DNA of 46,929 nt from Akkermansiaceae bacterium (GCA_025363295.1 JANYEC010000034.1:1-46929), one strand, 5' to 3'. Counted from the stretch's first letter, positions 24,845-34,237 are shown. Numbers and translations: made by a program. Notes: generated from the letters alone by a model not told the origin.

Positions 24845-27712
24845 TCACAATTCTCCGGATTCCCCGTCTGCATCCGGTGGTGCGGTTTTTCCTTTGCGCG
24901 GCTTTTTCGGTTTCTTCTTCACCGCCACCAAGGGCGCGGCGAGTTGTTCGTAGAGGGAAAAAAGGTATTCCACCCGTTGGCGGTCGGTGAGGAAGGGTTC
25001 TTTGCGGTAGCAACGGTCCACTGCCCGGTCGAGCTGCTCGTGGGCCTTCGCCAGCTTCGGCGGCATCGACACCGGATCATAGAGATCCGCCAAGGTGCTG
25101 CCGGGGAATTGCTCCCGCGCCGCTAAAACGGCCGCCGCCGCTTCTTCCACTTTCAACCGTTGCGCTTCCGTCGCCTCCGTCGGCCATGGGTAGTTGTTAT
25201 AGACGAGTTTGTTGGAGTAGCGGTAGTCACTCTTTATCCGTCCGCAAACTTGACGCATCCATGCCATGTGCATCGCGGAGGAAAGGACGCCGAAATGGAG
25301 AATATCGGCGTCGGGAATGGCGGTGCAACTATCGTGAACAATTGTCTCTGCGGTAAAATAACCAAATGGGACGTAGCGGCGTGTCTCGGATGAGTGCCTA
25401 GGAATTAGGATGTAGGCCCTAGCGGGTTGACGTATCTCAGCGAACAGCGAGGGGCGGGTCGCTGCATCACGGGTGGGGGCTTTACGGCTTGCGAGGCGAA
25501 ATTTCTTAACGGCTTGGACGCGCTCCCTTACATCAGGATTGTCCAGAATGATGTTGGGTGGTGCTGAGGCGAGCCAAAGGCAATATCGTTGCTGGCCGTG
25601 CAAGTATTCTTCCGCGCAAACAAGCGGCCTCACGTAGGGAGCGGCGGATGGATTGGCGGCGAGGAAGGCGTGATAGTCCTCTGGCTCGATGATGAGATGT
25701 CCCGCGTCGGCAGGCTTGTTGCCATAAACTACGGGAGGCACTGAGCAGATGGGCTTCGTGCGGGAGGGCAGGGCGAAGTCATTCGCATCTACGAGATAGG
25801 GGCTGATGTTCCTAACGGTTGAAGTTGTGGGCATCTTATTGTCGGAGTCGTAGTCGGTGATCCGCTTCTCAGGGACGTCGAACGCTGCGAAGCCCACAAT
25901 TACAACATGGACGTGGGCTTTGCCTCGCGCCTCGCTCTCCCAAGCAAAAGTGTGGTGCCCGAAATGAATCTTGATGCGCCATTTGGAGAAGAGTTCAGTC
26001 CACAGCACGCCGGGCTGTTCGCCTTGCATGATAGAATTAGTGGAGACGAAGCCCACGACGATGCGGGTGCCGTGGATATATTCTGCGGACAGCCGATACC
26101 AAGCAGTGACGAGATCGAGAAGTCCCGCGCCTTTCACGTCTCGCCAAACGGCATCCATGTCGGCCTGTTGGTCTGCATTGAGTAAGTGCTTCCCTACAAA
26201 CGGCGGGTTCCCTAAGATGTAACTGCATTTTTCGGGCGGTAGCACGGTTTTCCAATCCGTCCGCAGCGCATTCCCGCAAACAATATGCGGGGACTTCTTC
26301 AACGGAATGCGCCGATAAAGTTGTCCGAAGGCTTCAGAGAGAGCGATGTTCGCCTGATGGTCGGCGAGCCAAAGAGCCACCTCGGCGATGCGGGCGGGGA
26401 ACTCCTCGATCTCGATGCCATACATTTGATCGACATCGACTTTGGAGAGTTTGGTGACGTCGAAGGAGAATTCATGCTGGGTCTCGCTGAGTTCGTTGCG
26501 GTAGAGTTCCAGCAGGATTTCCAGTTCCAGTGAGCGGAGTTCCCGGTAGGTGATGACGAGGAAATTCCCGCAGCCGCATGCGGGATCGAAGAAACGGAGG
26601 GTGCCGAGTTTCTGATGGAGCGCTTCCAAGCGGGCAGTGCGGCGGGTGGATTTGTCCGCCTTGGCGGCGGTGAACTCGGCGCGGAGTTCATCGAGGAACA
26701 GGGGGCGGATGAGTTTTAAGATGTTTTTCTCCGCCGTGTAATGGGCACCCACTTGGCGGCGTTCGGTGGGGTCCATCACGCCTTGGAACAGCGAGCCGAA
26801 GACGGCGGGCGAGATCTTGGCCCACTCGAAGGAGCAGGCTTTGAGGAGTTGGCCGCGCATCTGGGCATTAAAGTCCGCGAAGGAAATGCGCTCGGCGAAG
26901 AGGTCGCCATTCACGTAGGGAAATGCGGCGAGGTCTTCATCGAGATTCGCTTGGCGCTGATCCTCCGGAGTGTTCAGGACATCGAAGAGGCGGGCCAGCT
27001 TGGGGCCCGTGTCCGAGCCATCCCCCGCCGTGCGGTTTTCGATGAAGAGCTTGAAATCCTGTTGGTTGAAGATGCCGGTATCGTCCGAGAAAAGACAGAA
27101 CAGCAGGCGCACGAGGAGGACGCGCAGGTCGTGGCCGGAGAAACCACCAGCGAGCAGGGCATCGTGCAAGCTGGCCATCAGCTCGGCGGCCTCGATATTC
27201 GCCGGGTCTTCTGGATTCAGCTTGTGCTGCTTGTAACCGGGGATGAAGGCGAAGCGGCGGATGTGCTTGTGAAGATCCTGAATCGGAAACTCGATGGACT
27301 CGGGCAGGCGCTTGAGCAGCGGCATGTCCGGGTCTTGTTCCGCCTCTAAATCATGCAGCGCGATGCGTCTGAAATCCGAGACGATGAGGAAGCGCGGGCA
27401 TTCCTTTTCCCGCCCAGAATCCACCAGCCCGCGAATGTAGTCCATCCCCTGAGCGTGAGCCTTGTCCAGATCCTGCCCGGCGGATTTGTGCTCCACCAGC
27501 ACGCGCCCGGGCCAGAAGAGGTCGATGTAGCCCCAATTTCCCGAGAGCTTCTTCACCGGCTCCTCAAAGGTGGCCACGGTGCGGCGGCGGATGCCGAAGA
27601 TGTCGAAGAACTCGTTCCAGAAGGTCTGGCGCTCGGATTTCTCCGAGGTCGTGCCCTTCCAGTCCCGGGAGAACTTGATGGAGCGGTGGCGGATTTCGTT
27701 CCAGGAAAGCAT
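24845..27712 (-). CDS. MmeI-like type IIL restriction-modification enzyme (nuclease, methyltransferase and specificity in one chain)
   Basis: A 955-residue single-chain RM protein. The N-terminal PD-(D/E)xK nuclease has Asp64, Glu74 and Lys76 (IDLF...LVEHKS) with D-x9-E-x-K spacing, the spacing of MmeI. A helical connector leads to a gamma-class N6-adenine methyltransferase: motif X-like GAHYT (322-326), motif I DPACGCGNF (376-384) and motif IV NPPF (502-505). Residues about 620-880 form the target-recognition region, and a lysine-rich tail ends the protein. Family enzymes methylate one strand and cut about 20 bases away; a single copy thus serves both roles. All key residues look intact. It is the first gene of the minus-strand accessory run. 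Confidence 0.9.
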   Translation of the reverse strand: MLSWNEIRHRSIKFSRDWKGTTSEKSERQTFWNEFFDIFGIRRRTVATFEEPVKKLSGNWGYIDLFWPGRVLVEHKSAGQDLDKAHAQGMDYIRGLVDSGREKECPRFLIVSDFRRIALHDLEAEQDPDMPLLKRLPESIEFPIQDLHKHIRRFAFIPGYKQHKLNPEDPANIEAAELMASLHDALLAGGFSGHDLRVLLVRLLFCLFSDDTGIFNQQDFKLFIENRTAGDGSDTGPKLARLFDVLNTPEDQRQANLDEDLAAFPYVNGDLFAERISFADFNAQMRGQLLKACSFEWAKISPAVFGSLFQGVMDPTERRQVGAHYTAEKNILKLIRPLFLDELRAEFTAAKADKSTRRTARLEALHQKLGTLRFFDPACGCGNFLVITYRELRSLELEILLELYRNELSETQHEFSFDVTKLSKVDVDQMYGIEIEEFPARIAEVALWLADHQANIALSEAFGQLYRRIPLKKSPHIVCGNALRTDWKTVLPPEKCSYILGNPPFVGKHLLNADQQADMDAVWRDVKGAGLLDLVTAWYRLSAEYIHGTRIVVGFVSTNSIMQGEQPGVLWTELFSKWRIKIHFGHHTFAWESEARGKAHVHVVIVGFAAFDVPEKRITDYDSDNKMPTTSTVRNISPYLVDANDFALPSRTKPICSVPPVVYGNKPADAGHLIIEPEDYHAFLAANPSAAPYVRPLVCAEEYLHGQQRYCLWLASAPPNIILDNPDVRERVQAVKKFRLASRKAPTRDAATRPSLFAEIRQPARAYILIPRHSSETRRYVPFGYFTAETIVHDSCTAIPDADILHFGVLSSAMHMAWMRQVCGRIKSDYRYSNKLVYNNYPWPTEATEAQRLKVEEAAAAVLAAREQFPGSTLADLYDPVSMPPKLAKAHEQLDRAVDRCYRKEPFLTDRQRVEYLFSLYEQLAAPLVAVKKKPKKPRKGKTAPPDADGESGEL

Positions 27713-28213
27713 GAGATGGCAGGAATCTAATAAACCGGCTCGGCGGGGGGCGAGGGAAAACTCAGGGAAAGCGGAATGGTCGACAACAAGTGCGCGGATC
27801 AGGCCAGCATGAGAGAGCGGCGCAGGGTCTCAGTGGAGGAAGCTTGCCCTCCCGTTAGTGGCAAAAAAGTTCTTTGCGTGTCTTTAGGGGCAGTCCCAAA
27901 TAACAGACAATGACTCGCGACTCCACTTGGTATTGCAGTTATTCATGGCAAGACCTTTGCGATAAGAAGCGGCGGGTGCGGTGTATCATCTAATGGCTCG
28001 GGATGACGGCGGGAAAAATGTTTTTGAGGACGACATGGATCGTTTTGCGTAGGTTAACCTGTCTGGATCGGAGGATCGGCTCGGTCGGGGAATTCACTAA
28101 CGAAAAAGCCCGCATCAAACTCAATTCACTTTATCCAACCATTTGAATTTTACGCGACACCAATATAATGAAGCTGTCACCCTCATCCAAAATGTCCATG
28201 GTCATGAAGGCCC
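27713..28213. other. Non-coding gap between the RM gene and serS
   Basis: About 500 bases with no gene that I can support on either strand. It must contain the promoter of the minus-strand RM run and the 3' region of serS, which also reads leftward. I see no clear terminator, repeat or attachment site; a boundary of an acquired island would be expected here. Confidence 0.4.
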
Positions 28214-29503
28214 CTACTCCTTATTTTGAATTGAGGCGGAGCCGAAGTAAGGCACAAGGGCAACTGGAATTTTGATAGAGCCATCGGGCTGCTGGTATTG
28301 TTCTAGCAGGGCGACGTAGAGGCGGGGAAGCGCGGTGCCAGAGCCGTTGAGGGTGTGCGGAAAGCGGTTCTTACCTGCGGCATCCTTGAAGCGGAGGCGC
28401 ATGCGGCGGGCCTGATAGTCGGTGAAGCAGGAGCAGCTAGAAACTTCCAGATACTTGCCGTGGCCGGGGGCCCAGACTTCGATGTCATAGGTCTTGGCGG
28501 AAGAAAATCCGATGTCTCCGGTGCAAAGCTCGATGGTACGGTAATGCAGGCCGAGTTTCTGCAAGATGGACTCTGCATGGGCGGTTAGTTTTTCCAGTTC
28601 CGCGAAGCCGTGGTCCGGGTGGACGATTTGCACGAGCTCGACTTTATCGAACTGATGCATGCGAATGATGCCTTTATTATCGCGCCCCGCGGAGCCTGCT
28701 TCGCGGCGGAAGCACGGCGTGTAGGCGACCATTTTTATCGGAAGATCATTTTCGAATAGGAGGGTGTCCCGATAGAGATTGGTGACGGGTACCTCGGCGG
28801 TGGGCGCGAGGAAGAGGCTGTTGACCCCATTCTCATCGGCATCGGTGCCATACATGTCATCCTCGAATTTCGGGAGTTGGCCGGTGCCTTCCATGCACTC
28901 GCGTTTGACGAGGTGGGGGACGTTGACTTCCTCGTAGCCATTGTTAGACTGAGTATCTAGCAGGAAATTAATGAGTGCGCGCTCGAGGCGTGCGCCTTTT
29001 CCCCGATAGACGACGAAGCCGGAGCCTGCGGTGCGAATGCCATCGTCCCAACTCACCAATCCGTGTTTGAGGGCGAGTTCAACGTGGTCTTTCGGGTTGG
29101 TTAGATCTGGCTTGGTGCCCCACTCGCGGACGACGGGGTTGGCCGTTTCATCGGAGCCGATCGGGCACGCGTCGTGGGTGAGGTTAGGGATGTTGAGGAG
29201 CAGGTCGTTTTGCCGGGCAGCGGCGATTTCACACTCGGCATCCAGCGCGGTGATCTGATCGTTGATCGTGCGGACTTCGGCTTCGATGGCGGAGGTGTCT
29301 TCGCTCTTGCTCTTGAGCATGCCGATTTGTTTGGAAATGGTTTTCCGGGAATTTTGAAGCTGCTGTTTGGAGGTCTCTGCGGCACGGCGAGATTCATCGC
29401 AAGCGAGCACATCGTCCACGAGTTTCCAATGATCACCGCCGCGGGCTTTGAGGCGATCTTGAACGGCGGCGGGGTTTTCGCGGATGACGCGGATATCGAG
29501 CAT
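28214..29503 (-). CDS. serS: Seryl-tRNA synthetase
   Basis: A class II synthetase of 429 residues starting MLDIRVIRENPAAVQDRL. The long antiparallel coiled-coil arm occupies about 30-100. Motif 2 is CFRREAGSAGRDNKGIIR with the adjacent HQFDKVELV, and motif 3 is TLNGSGTALPRLYVALLE. I chose the ATG at 29503 as family start; the frame is open 15 codons further upstream. It is read leftward with no same-strand gene closely following. Confidence 0.96.
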   Translation of the reverse strand: MLDIRVIRENPAAVQDRLKARGGDHWKLVDDVLACDESRRAAETSKQQLQNSRKTISKQIGMLKSKSEDTSAIEAEVRTINDQITALDAECEIAAARQNDLLLNIPNLTHDACPIGSDETANPVVREWGTKPDLTNPKDHVELALKHGLVSWDDGIRTAGSGFVVYRGKGARLERALINFLLDTQSNNGYEEVNVPHLVKRECMEGTGQLPKFEDDMYGTDADENGVNSLFLAPTAEVPVTNLYRDTLLFENDLPIKMVAYTPCFRREAGSAGRDNKGIIRMHQFDKVELVQIVHPDHGFAELEKLTAHAESILQKLGLHYRTIELCTGDIGFSSAKTYDIEVWAPGHGKYLEVSSCSCFTDYQARRMRLRFKDAAGKNRFPHTLNGSGTALPRLYVALLEQYQQPDGSIKIPVALVPYFGSASIQNKE

Positions 29504-29670
29504 GGCGGCGAGACTCTCGCGGGCGATGGGGTGAGGAATCAACGCCAATCTTCAATGAAAGCGGGATAGGGAAGAGTTTACCGCCGAGGCGCAAAGCTCG
29601 CGAAGGGGCGTAGAAGAGGAAATTTGATGGAGTGAAAATGGAAGACCGGAAAAGAGTTAGGTCCGAATTT

Positions 29671-30297
29671 TCACTCAATGGGAGTCAGCTCGACTTTACG
29701 GAAATGCACTTGTTTGTCCTCGGATTGGAGGCAGATCGCGCCTTTGGTGGTGCTGAGGTCGCTGGCCTCGTTCATGAGAGTTCCGTTGACCCAAACGGTG
29801 ACCTTTGCCGCCTCACAGCGGATGCGCATGGTGTTCCATTCGCCGGGTGGATTTTCCGCGCTTTTCGCTTTTTTCTCCCAGCGGCGGCCTTGTGGCTCGG
29901 TGCCGGGAACGGTGAGCTTTTCACCAATGGTCCAGAAATCTCCTGCATTGCCGGTGCCGAGCTGCACTTCGATCGATTTCGGCCAAGTGAACAATTCTTT
30001 GGATTTTGAGGCGTGGATGAGGACCCCGCTGTTGCCGGGCTTGCCACCGGGGGCCCAGCGCCACTCGACCGTGAGCTCGTAGTTGGAAAATTCCTTTTCG
30101 CTGCGCATGAGGCCGGGAGGGCGGCCTTTACAGATCAAGATTCCATCTGAAACGGACCAAATCGACTTCGCATCCACCTTGGGATCGATCGACTCAAAGG
30201 TCCACCCCGCGAGGTCCTTCCCATTGAAAAGCGCTTGGGGTTCAGCTCCTCGAAGTGCGGAGGATAGGGTGAGTAACGTGAGAATTTTCCAAATCAT
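29671..30297 (-). CDS. Exported DUF1080 (3-keto-disaccharide hydrolase-type) protein
   Basis: A 208-residue protein with a signal peptide (1-18, MIWKILTLLTLSSALRGA). It has the DUF1080 jelly roll: LFNGKDLAGW at the start of the mature domain, SIWSVSDGILICKG, SNYELTVEWRW, NSGVLIHA, and EWNTMRIRCEAAKVTVWVNG near the C-terminus. The family is very expanded in Verrucomicrobiota and Planctomycetota; members act on glycans, several as 3-keto-glucoside hydrolases, outside the cytoplasm. It is divergent from tsaE. No sugar operon surrounds it. Confidence 0.88.
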   Translation of the reverse strand: MIWKILTLLTLSSALRGAEPQALFNGKDLAGWTFESIDPKVDAKSIWSVSDGILICKGRPPGLMRSEKEFSNYELTVEWRWAPGGKPGNSGVLIHASKSKELFTWPKSIEVQLGTGNAGDFWTIGEKLTVPGTEPQGRRWEKKAKSAENPPGEWNTMRIRCEAAKVTVWVNGTLMNEASDLSTTKGAICLQSEDKQVHFRKVELTPIE

Positions 30298-30402
30298 TTA
30301 TTTCATCTATCTGTTATCTTGGTGCTTGGCAAGCCAAGGAATATTCGCCGCCTGTGATTTTTTCATCGACGCCATAGGTAGGTTCGGTTTTTCGATGGGG
30401 TA

Positions 30403-30816
30403 ATGCATGGCCAAGTGAACTCACCGGAAGCGATGGAGGCCCTAGGGCATTTGGCAGCCACGAGGGTGACAAACGGTTCGGTCATCGCTCTTGTCGGAGG
30501 GTTAGGAGCTGGAAAAACTCACTGGACCAAGGGATTTGTCGCGGGGCTGGGGTCAACGGTAGAAGTGACGAGTCCGACATTCGGACTGGTCCACGAATAC
30601 CCCGGTGCGCGGTTCCCGGTGTTTCATTTGGATTTTTACCGATTGAATTCACCCGACGAGCTGTTGGCCCTGGGCTGGGATGAGTTGTTAGAGGCGGGTG
30701 GCGTAATTATCGCAGAATGGGGCGATAAATTTCCCGAGCTTCTCCCCGAAAATACGACATGGCTCTTTTTCACGATTGAGGCCGATGGCAGCCGCAGCGT
30801 TCGAGAAAAAGGTTAG
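30403..30816 (+). CDS. tsaE: tRNA threonylcarbamoyladenosine synthesis ATPase TsaE
   Basis: P-loop ATPase that works with TsaB and TsaD to install t6A37 on tRNA. The 137 residues include Walker A GGLGAGKT (32-39), the conserved SPTF (57-60), HLDFYRL (75-81) and EWGDK (105-109). Length is slightly short but normal. It stands between a divergent DUF1080 gene and a convergent lipoprotein gene, with only 2 bases to the latter's stop. Confidence 0.94.
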   Translation: MHGQVNSPEAMEALGHLAATRVTNGSVIALVGGLGAGKTHWTKGFVAGLGSTVEVTSPTFGLVHEYPGARFPVFHLDFYRLNSPDELLALGWDELLEAGGVIIAEWGDKFPELLPENTTWLFFTIEADGSRSVREKG

Positions 30817-30818
30817 AT

Positions 30819-30965
30819 TCAGCCGCCTCCTGCCAAGCCGCCTACCATGCTGTCCGCCGTATTCACCAAATTGCCGGCAGTACGCATCAATGCGCCAGGC
30901 AGGCCGCATGAGTTGAGGGATAATACGATCCCAAGCAGGATCGTTATGTGAAAAATTCGTTTCAT
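30819..30965 (-). CDS. Small 48-residue lipoprotein
   Basis: A short frame beginning ATG at 30965 with a lipoprotein signal peptide, MKRIFHITILLGIVLSLNSCG, Cys20 following LNS. The mature part is about 29 residues: LPGALMRTAGNLVNTADSMV plus a Gly-rich end. Such entericidin-sized lipoproteins of unknown function are common in this phylum. The frame continues upstream to 31064, but the signal peptide fixes the start here. It runs tail to tail with tsaE. Confidence 0.7.
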   Translation of the reverse strand: MKRIFHITILLGIVLSLNSCGLPGALMRTAGNLVNTADSMVGGLAGGG

Positions 30966-31041
30966 CTGTAAAAAGCATGACCATCGGCCCTTCGGAGTCA
31001 AGCCAGCGGAAAAACATTCCATTACGCCCGAGGTTTGGGTT

Positions 31042-32124
31042 TCAGCTAAGTGAATCTTTTTCAAAAAAGAGCGTGAATTCGAGCCGATTGTAAGTCAGGT
31101 GGGTTCTTGCAAACAGGCGTAAACCAGCTGCGGCGGTGGATTGCACCACGGCGACAAATGACTCATTGATTTCCGCAAACGTCGCAACACCGGGAGTTTT
31201 AAGCGTGAAAATGACCAATCCGCCATGGCTAAGATGCTTTGACAAGCGGATGACATGGCGGATGGCGTCCTGTGCCTCGCCATTCATATCCGACAGAATC
31301 GCCTTAAAATTCGTGCGCCCCTTCGGTTCGAAGGTCGCGACATCCGATAGGAAAAAACGCAGCCCCGGGTGGTGATCCAAGCGCTTGTCGAGGGGTGCTC
31401 GATCAATGGCCGTGACTTTGTAATCGCGTCCCAGCAATTCCGATGTCATGCCGCCGGGGCTGGCTCCGAGTTCCAACCAGTGACTTCCTTTTGCTGGGGC
31501 GCTGCGGTGCATGAGCAGGTAATGCAATGCTTCTGCGATTTTCGCACCTGCGCGGCTGATGGTGTCGGGGGCGCTTTGGCTGATATATTTCGTGCCGCCC
31601 GGATAGAGGCCATTTGCGGCTTTAGGGCTTTGGACACCACAGAAAAGCCCTTCTTTCCCAACGAGGCAAAACAATGTGGGCACCTCGCTGTTTTGCGCCT
31701 CGATTTCTTTGAACTCGGCGATTTTTTGCGGAAACAACTGCAGAGCCCTACCCCGCAAGTTAGAAGCCAGAGACTTGTAATATCGGTTAGATGCTCCGGG
31801 GTCGAGCTGCCCGATGAAGATCGCTTGGAAAGTGAGCTTGCCGAATTTCCGATAGATTGCTTGCGCCGCTTTTTCGACGAAGCCTTCCATCTGCTCTGGA
31901 TTGCAGGGCCAACTGTGCTGAATCGGCAAATTCCAACGGATGAATTTACCCGCATCAGACTCTTGAATCTCGTGCGGATCATTGGTCCGAACTAGAAAAT
32001 ATTCACTACCTAACTTTCTAGCAGACTTTGCACCAATACCCGTGATGATCTGATTGGTAAACTCAGAGAACACCTCGGAAATGCGGATCAACCATGAGGC
32101 GGGTTCGGTAAAACGTGGTTCCAA
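31042..32124 (-). CDS. RlmM-like 23S rRNA 2'-O-methyltransferase
   Basis: A 360-residue protein close in length to E. coli RlmM (366), which methylates the ribose of C2498. The C-terminal half is an FtsJ/RrmJ-type Rossmann domain: HWLELGASPGGMTSELLGR is the SAM loop, DRAPLDKR follows, and AILSDMN and GLVIFTLKTPG carry the conserved Asp and Lys. The N-terminal half would hold the THUMP-like RNA-binding region. Substrate identity is inferred from architecture. Confidence 0.82.
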   Translation of the reverse strand: MEPRFTEPASWLIRISEVFSEFTNQIITGIGAKSARKLGSEYFLVRTNDPHEIQESDAGKFIRWNLPIQHSWPCNPEQMEGFVEKAAQAIYRKFGKLTFQAIFIGQLDPGASNRYYKSLASNLRGRALQLFPQKIAEFKEIEAQNSEVPTLFCLVGKEGLFCGVQSPKAANGLYPGGTKYISQSAPDTISRAGAKIAEALHYLLMHRSAPAKGSHWLELGASPGGMTSELLGRDYKVTAIDRAPLDKRLDHHPGLRFFLSDVATFEPKGRTNFKAILSDMNGEAQDAIRHVIRLSKHLSHGGLVIFTLKTPGVATFAEINESFVAVVQSTAAAGLRLFARTHLTYNRLEFTLFFEKDSLS

Positions 32125-32192
32125 AATTTAAAATTTCCTGCCCGGTTCGATACGCATGTTTCATCCCCGATGCAACCCCGGATGAAAAAACT

Positions 32193-32285
32193 CAGGTACC
32201 ACAAACCCGCCGAATCGTCGGTATCCTTCGCAGAACAATGGGCAGACCTGCATGGAACCGGGATTCGGCGGACTTGTGGTACCTG
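32193..32285. repeat. Long imperfect inverted repeat (24-base core arms)
   Basis: Core arms 32193-32216 and 32262-32285 are reverse complements at 22 of 24 positions, with further pairing inward, separated by about 45 bases. The arm core CAGGTACCACAA is followed by CCGCCGAATC. It lies in the gap upstream of the RlmM-like gene and ends 9 bases from the stop of the STAS-like gene. There is no T-run, so termination is not obvious. It may be a palindromic repeat or a MITE-like remnant. Confidence 0.75.
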
Positions 32286-32294
32286 CAATGAGAC

Positions 32295-32771
32295 TCAAAC
32301 CACATTGCGGAACACCGTCGCCGTCTCGGTGGTTTCCACTTCGCAAAAATTCGGTGGCGTGTGGTCGATGTTACGATCCAGCCAGATTTCCGCCTCTTCT
32401 CGAGTGTTGAAAATTCTCAAGCGCTCGCTGTTACGCGACCAGTAGCTCAGCATTCTAACAATCCCGAAGTTGGTGGAGTTGTTCGTCACGTAGGCCAACC
32501 AGCCCTTCGTCCGGTGTCCCTCATGCTTGAGCACCAATGCCAAGCGCAAGATGTCATTGGCGCTCAAGTCCAATTCGACATCGCTGAAGTCAATTAAGCC
32601 GTGTAAATTCGCAGACCAGCACGGATCAGACGCCATCGCCGCGATCATTGTCTTTAAATCCATCAATCCGACTTTTCCCTGATATTCCTCCACCCACCTG
32701 CGCTTTTCCGAATCAATCCGGTAATGATTCACTGTCCCCAAGGATGGATAATCAGTTATTAAAAGTTTCAT
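32295..32771 (-). CDS. SpoIIAA/STAS-like fold protein
   Basis: A 158-residue protein without membrane segments. The alternating pattern NLHGLIDFSDVELDLSANDI, then RTKGWLAYVTNNSTNFGIVRML and RLRIFNTREEAEIWL at the C-terminal end resembles SpoIIAA-like 'STAS/SEC14' proteins; an aspartate near a conserved loop is visible. The function is unknown. It is a single gene divergent from the mlaE operon; the inverted repeat at 32193-32285 begins just after its stop. Confidence 0.5.
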   Translation of the reverse strand: MKLLITDYPSLGTVNHYRIDSEKRRWVEEYQGKVGLMDLKTMIAAMASDPCWSANLHGLIDFSDVELDLSANDILRLALVLKHEGHRTKGWLAYVTNNSTNFGIVRMLSYWSRNSERLRIFNTREEAEIWLDRNIDHTPPNFCEVETTETATVFRNVV

Positions 32772-33091
32772 AGGCTTCCTTACTATCGGACCCTCGGGGG
32801 AAGGTTTCGTTCAAAAAATATGAAGAAAGCACCTTTGTAACTATCTGTTTTTTAATATGTTACGTTTTTGTAAAAAGTAAGGAATGCTTAATAAAAAACG
32901 CTTCAACCCTTTTAGATTCTACCTAAGGCCCGAAAAAATGACTCCATCACACCCTGCGATCAGGCGAAAATTGTTTTCACGAAAATTTATCCTGGATAGA
33001 CTAGCCATGAGGGAATCATCACTCATCTAGCAGTCGTTTGGTGGGAAAACCCAAGCTTGTTCAATGACAGGATTTAAGCGACTGTATCAAT
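32772..33091. promoter_or_regulatory. AT-rich divergent promoter region
   Basis: The 320 bases between the STAS-like gene and mlaE are clearly AT-rich (for instance around 32815-32900) and contain no gene. They should carry promoters in both directions. I cannot assign -35/-10 boxes with confidence. Confidence 0.4.
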
Positions 33092-34234
33092 ATGCCATCC
33101 AAAGCAACGACTCCGGCCTGTGCCATTTGGACGCAGACCGGCGGGCGGTTATTGTTAGATCTTTCAGGCGATTGGCTGAGCGGCGGTTCAATCCCTGAGA
33201 TCCGAGGCAAGACGCCGGACCAAGCACCCACTCGTTACTCCACGGAAAATCTCGGTGAATTCGATTCTACCCTGCCCGCATTCATTCTCGCCCATCTCCG
33301 AAGTCTGGAAAAGCCTATGGGCGGTGATGCCGGTGAGCAGCCAAAGCCCTCGCTCGAAGGCCTTCCTCCAAATCTCCTAGGCCTAATGGAACTCGCGCTC
33401 GCGGTCCCAGAGGAAAGCGATGCCCGAGCGAAACCTGCGAAGCCCTCCGAGATTAGGAAGCTCGGTAAACGATCGCTCGCTGTCTGGGCTTCTATTCTAT
33501 CAGTTGCGGAATTTACCGGCCAATCGATGTTAGCACTTGGCCGCTTTTTCATTGGCCGCGCTCGTTTTAGATCACAAGATTTTTGGGTGACCCTGCAAGA
33601 TTGTGGAGCAGCAGCCTTACCGATCGTCACACTCATCAATTTTCTGATAGGCTCCATTTTGGCGTTTGTTGGAAATGTCCAGCTCGCCAGTTTTGGAGCC
33701 AGTCTCTATGTGGCGGATTTGGTGGCCATCGCGATGGTCCGTGAAATGGGTGTTGTCATGACTGCCATCATCATGAGCGGTCGCACCGGAGCCGCCTTTG
33801 CCGCGCATCTTGGGAGCATGAATGCCAATCAGGAAATCGACGCACTGCGGACCTTTGGCTTTAATCCCTTCGATTTCCTCGTCCTCCCCCGCCTGCTCGC
33901 TCTTGTTTTAATGATGCCGATACTCACGCTCTATGCGAACCTCGTGGGCATCTTGGGCGGCATGTTAGTCGGTGCCGCAGTCGGCATTCCGCCTCTCCTC
34001 TATTGGAATGAAACCCTCGCGGCCCTGAGTCTAACAACCGCCTCGCTTGGAGTAATCAAGAGTTTCTTCTTCGGAGCGATCATCGCTACGAGTGGCTGCC
34101 TGCAAGGCATGCGCTCGGGGAATTCATCCGCAGCTGTGGGCCAAGCGACGACCCGTGCCGTCGTCGCCTCCATCACTGCGGTCATCGTCCTCGATTCCGG
34201 ATTTGCCGCCATTTTCACCGTGCTCGATATCTAA
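33092..34234 (+). CDS. mlaE: MlaE-type ABC permease with N-terminal STAS-like domain
   Basis: Permease of a phospholipid ABC transporter that moves lipids between the inner and outer membrane. Residues 1-130 form a STAS-like domain (WTQTGGRLLLDLSGDWLSG). The MlaE/YrbE domain (about 140-375) has several membrane helices and the signature VADLVAIAMVREMGVVMTAI with SGRTGAAFAAHLGSM. In E. coli the STAS protein (MlaB) is separate; here it is fused. First gene of a tight four-gene operon with MlaF, MlaD and a lipoprotein. Confidence 0.92.
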   Translation: MPSKATTPACAIWTQTGGRLLLDLSGDWLSGGSIPEIRGKTPDQAPTRYSTENLGEFDSTLPAFILAHLRSLEKPMGGDAGEQPKPSLEGLPPNLLGLMELALAVPEESDARAKPAKPSEIRKLGKRSLAVWASILSVAEFTGQSMLALGRFFIGRARFRSQDFWVTLQDCGAAALPIVTLINFLIGSILAFVGNVQLASFGASLYVADLVAIAMVREMGVVMTAIIMSGRTGAAFAAHLGSMNANQEIDALRTFGFNPFDFLVLPRLLALVLMMPILTLYANLVGILGGMLVGAAVGIPPLLYWNETLAALSLTTASLGVIKSFFFGAIIATSGCLQGMRSGNSSAAVGQATTRAVVASITAVIVLDSGFAAIFTVLDI

Positions 34235-34237
34235 CTC

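Noticed and set aside
24845..27712. RM gene as a BREX PglX methyltransferase.
   Set aside because: It has a PD-(D/E)xK nuclease with MmeI-type spacing at the N-terminus and no other BREX genes are near.
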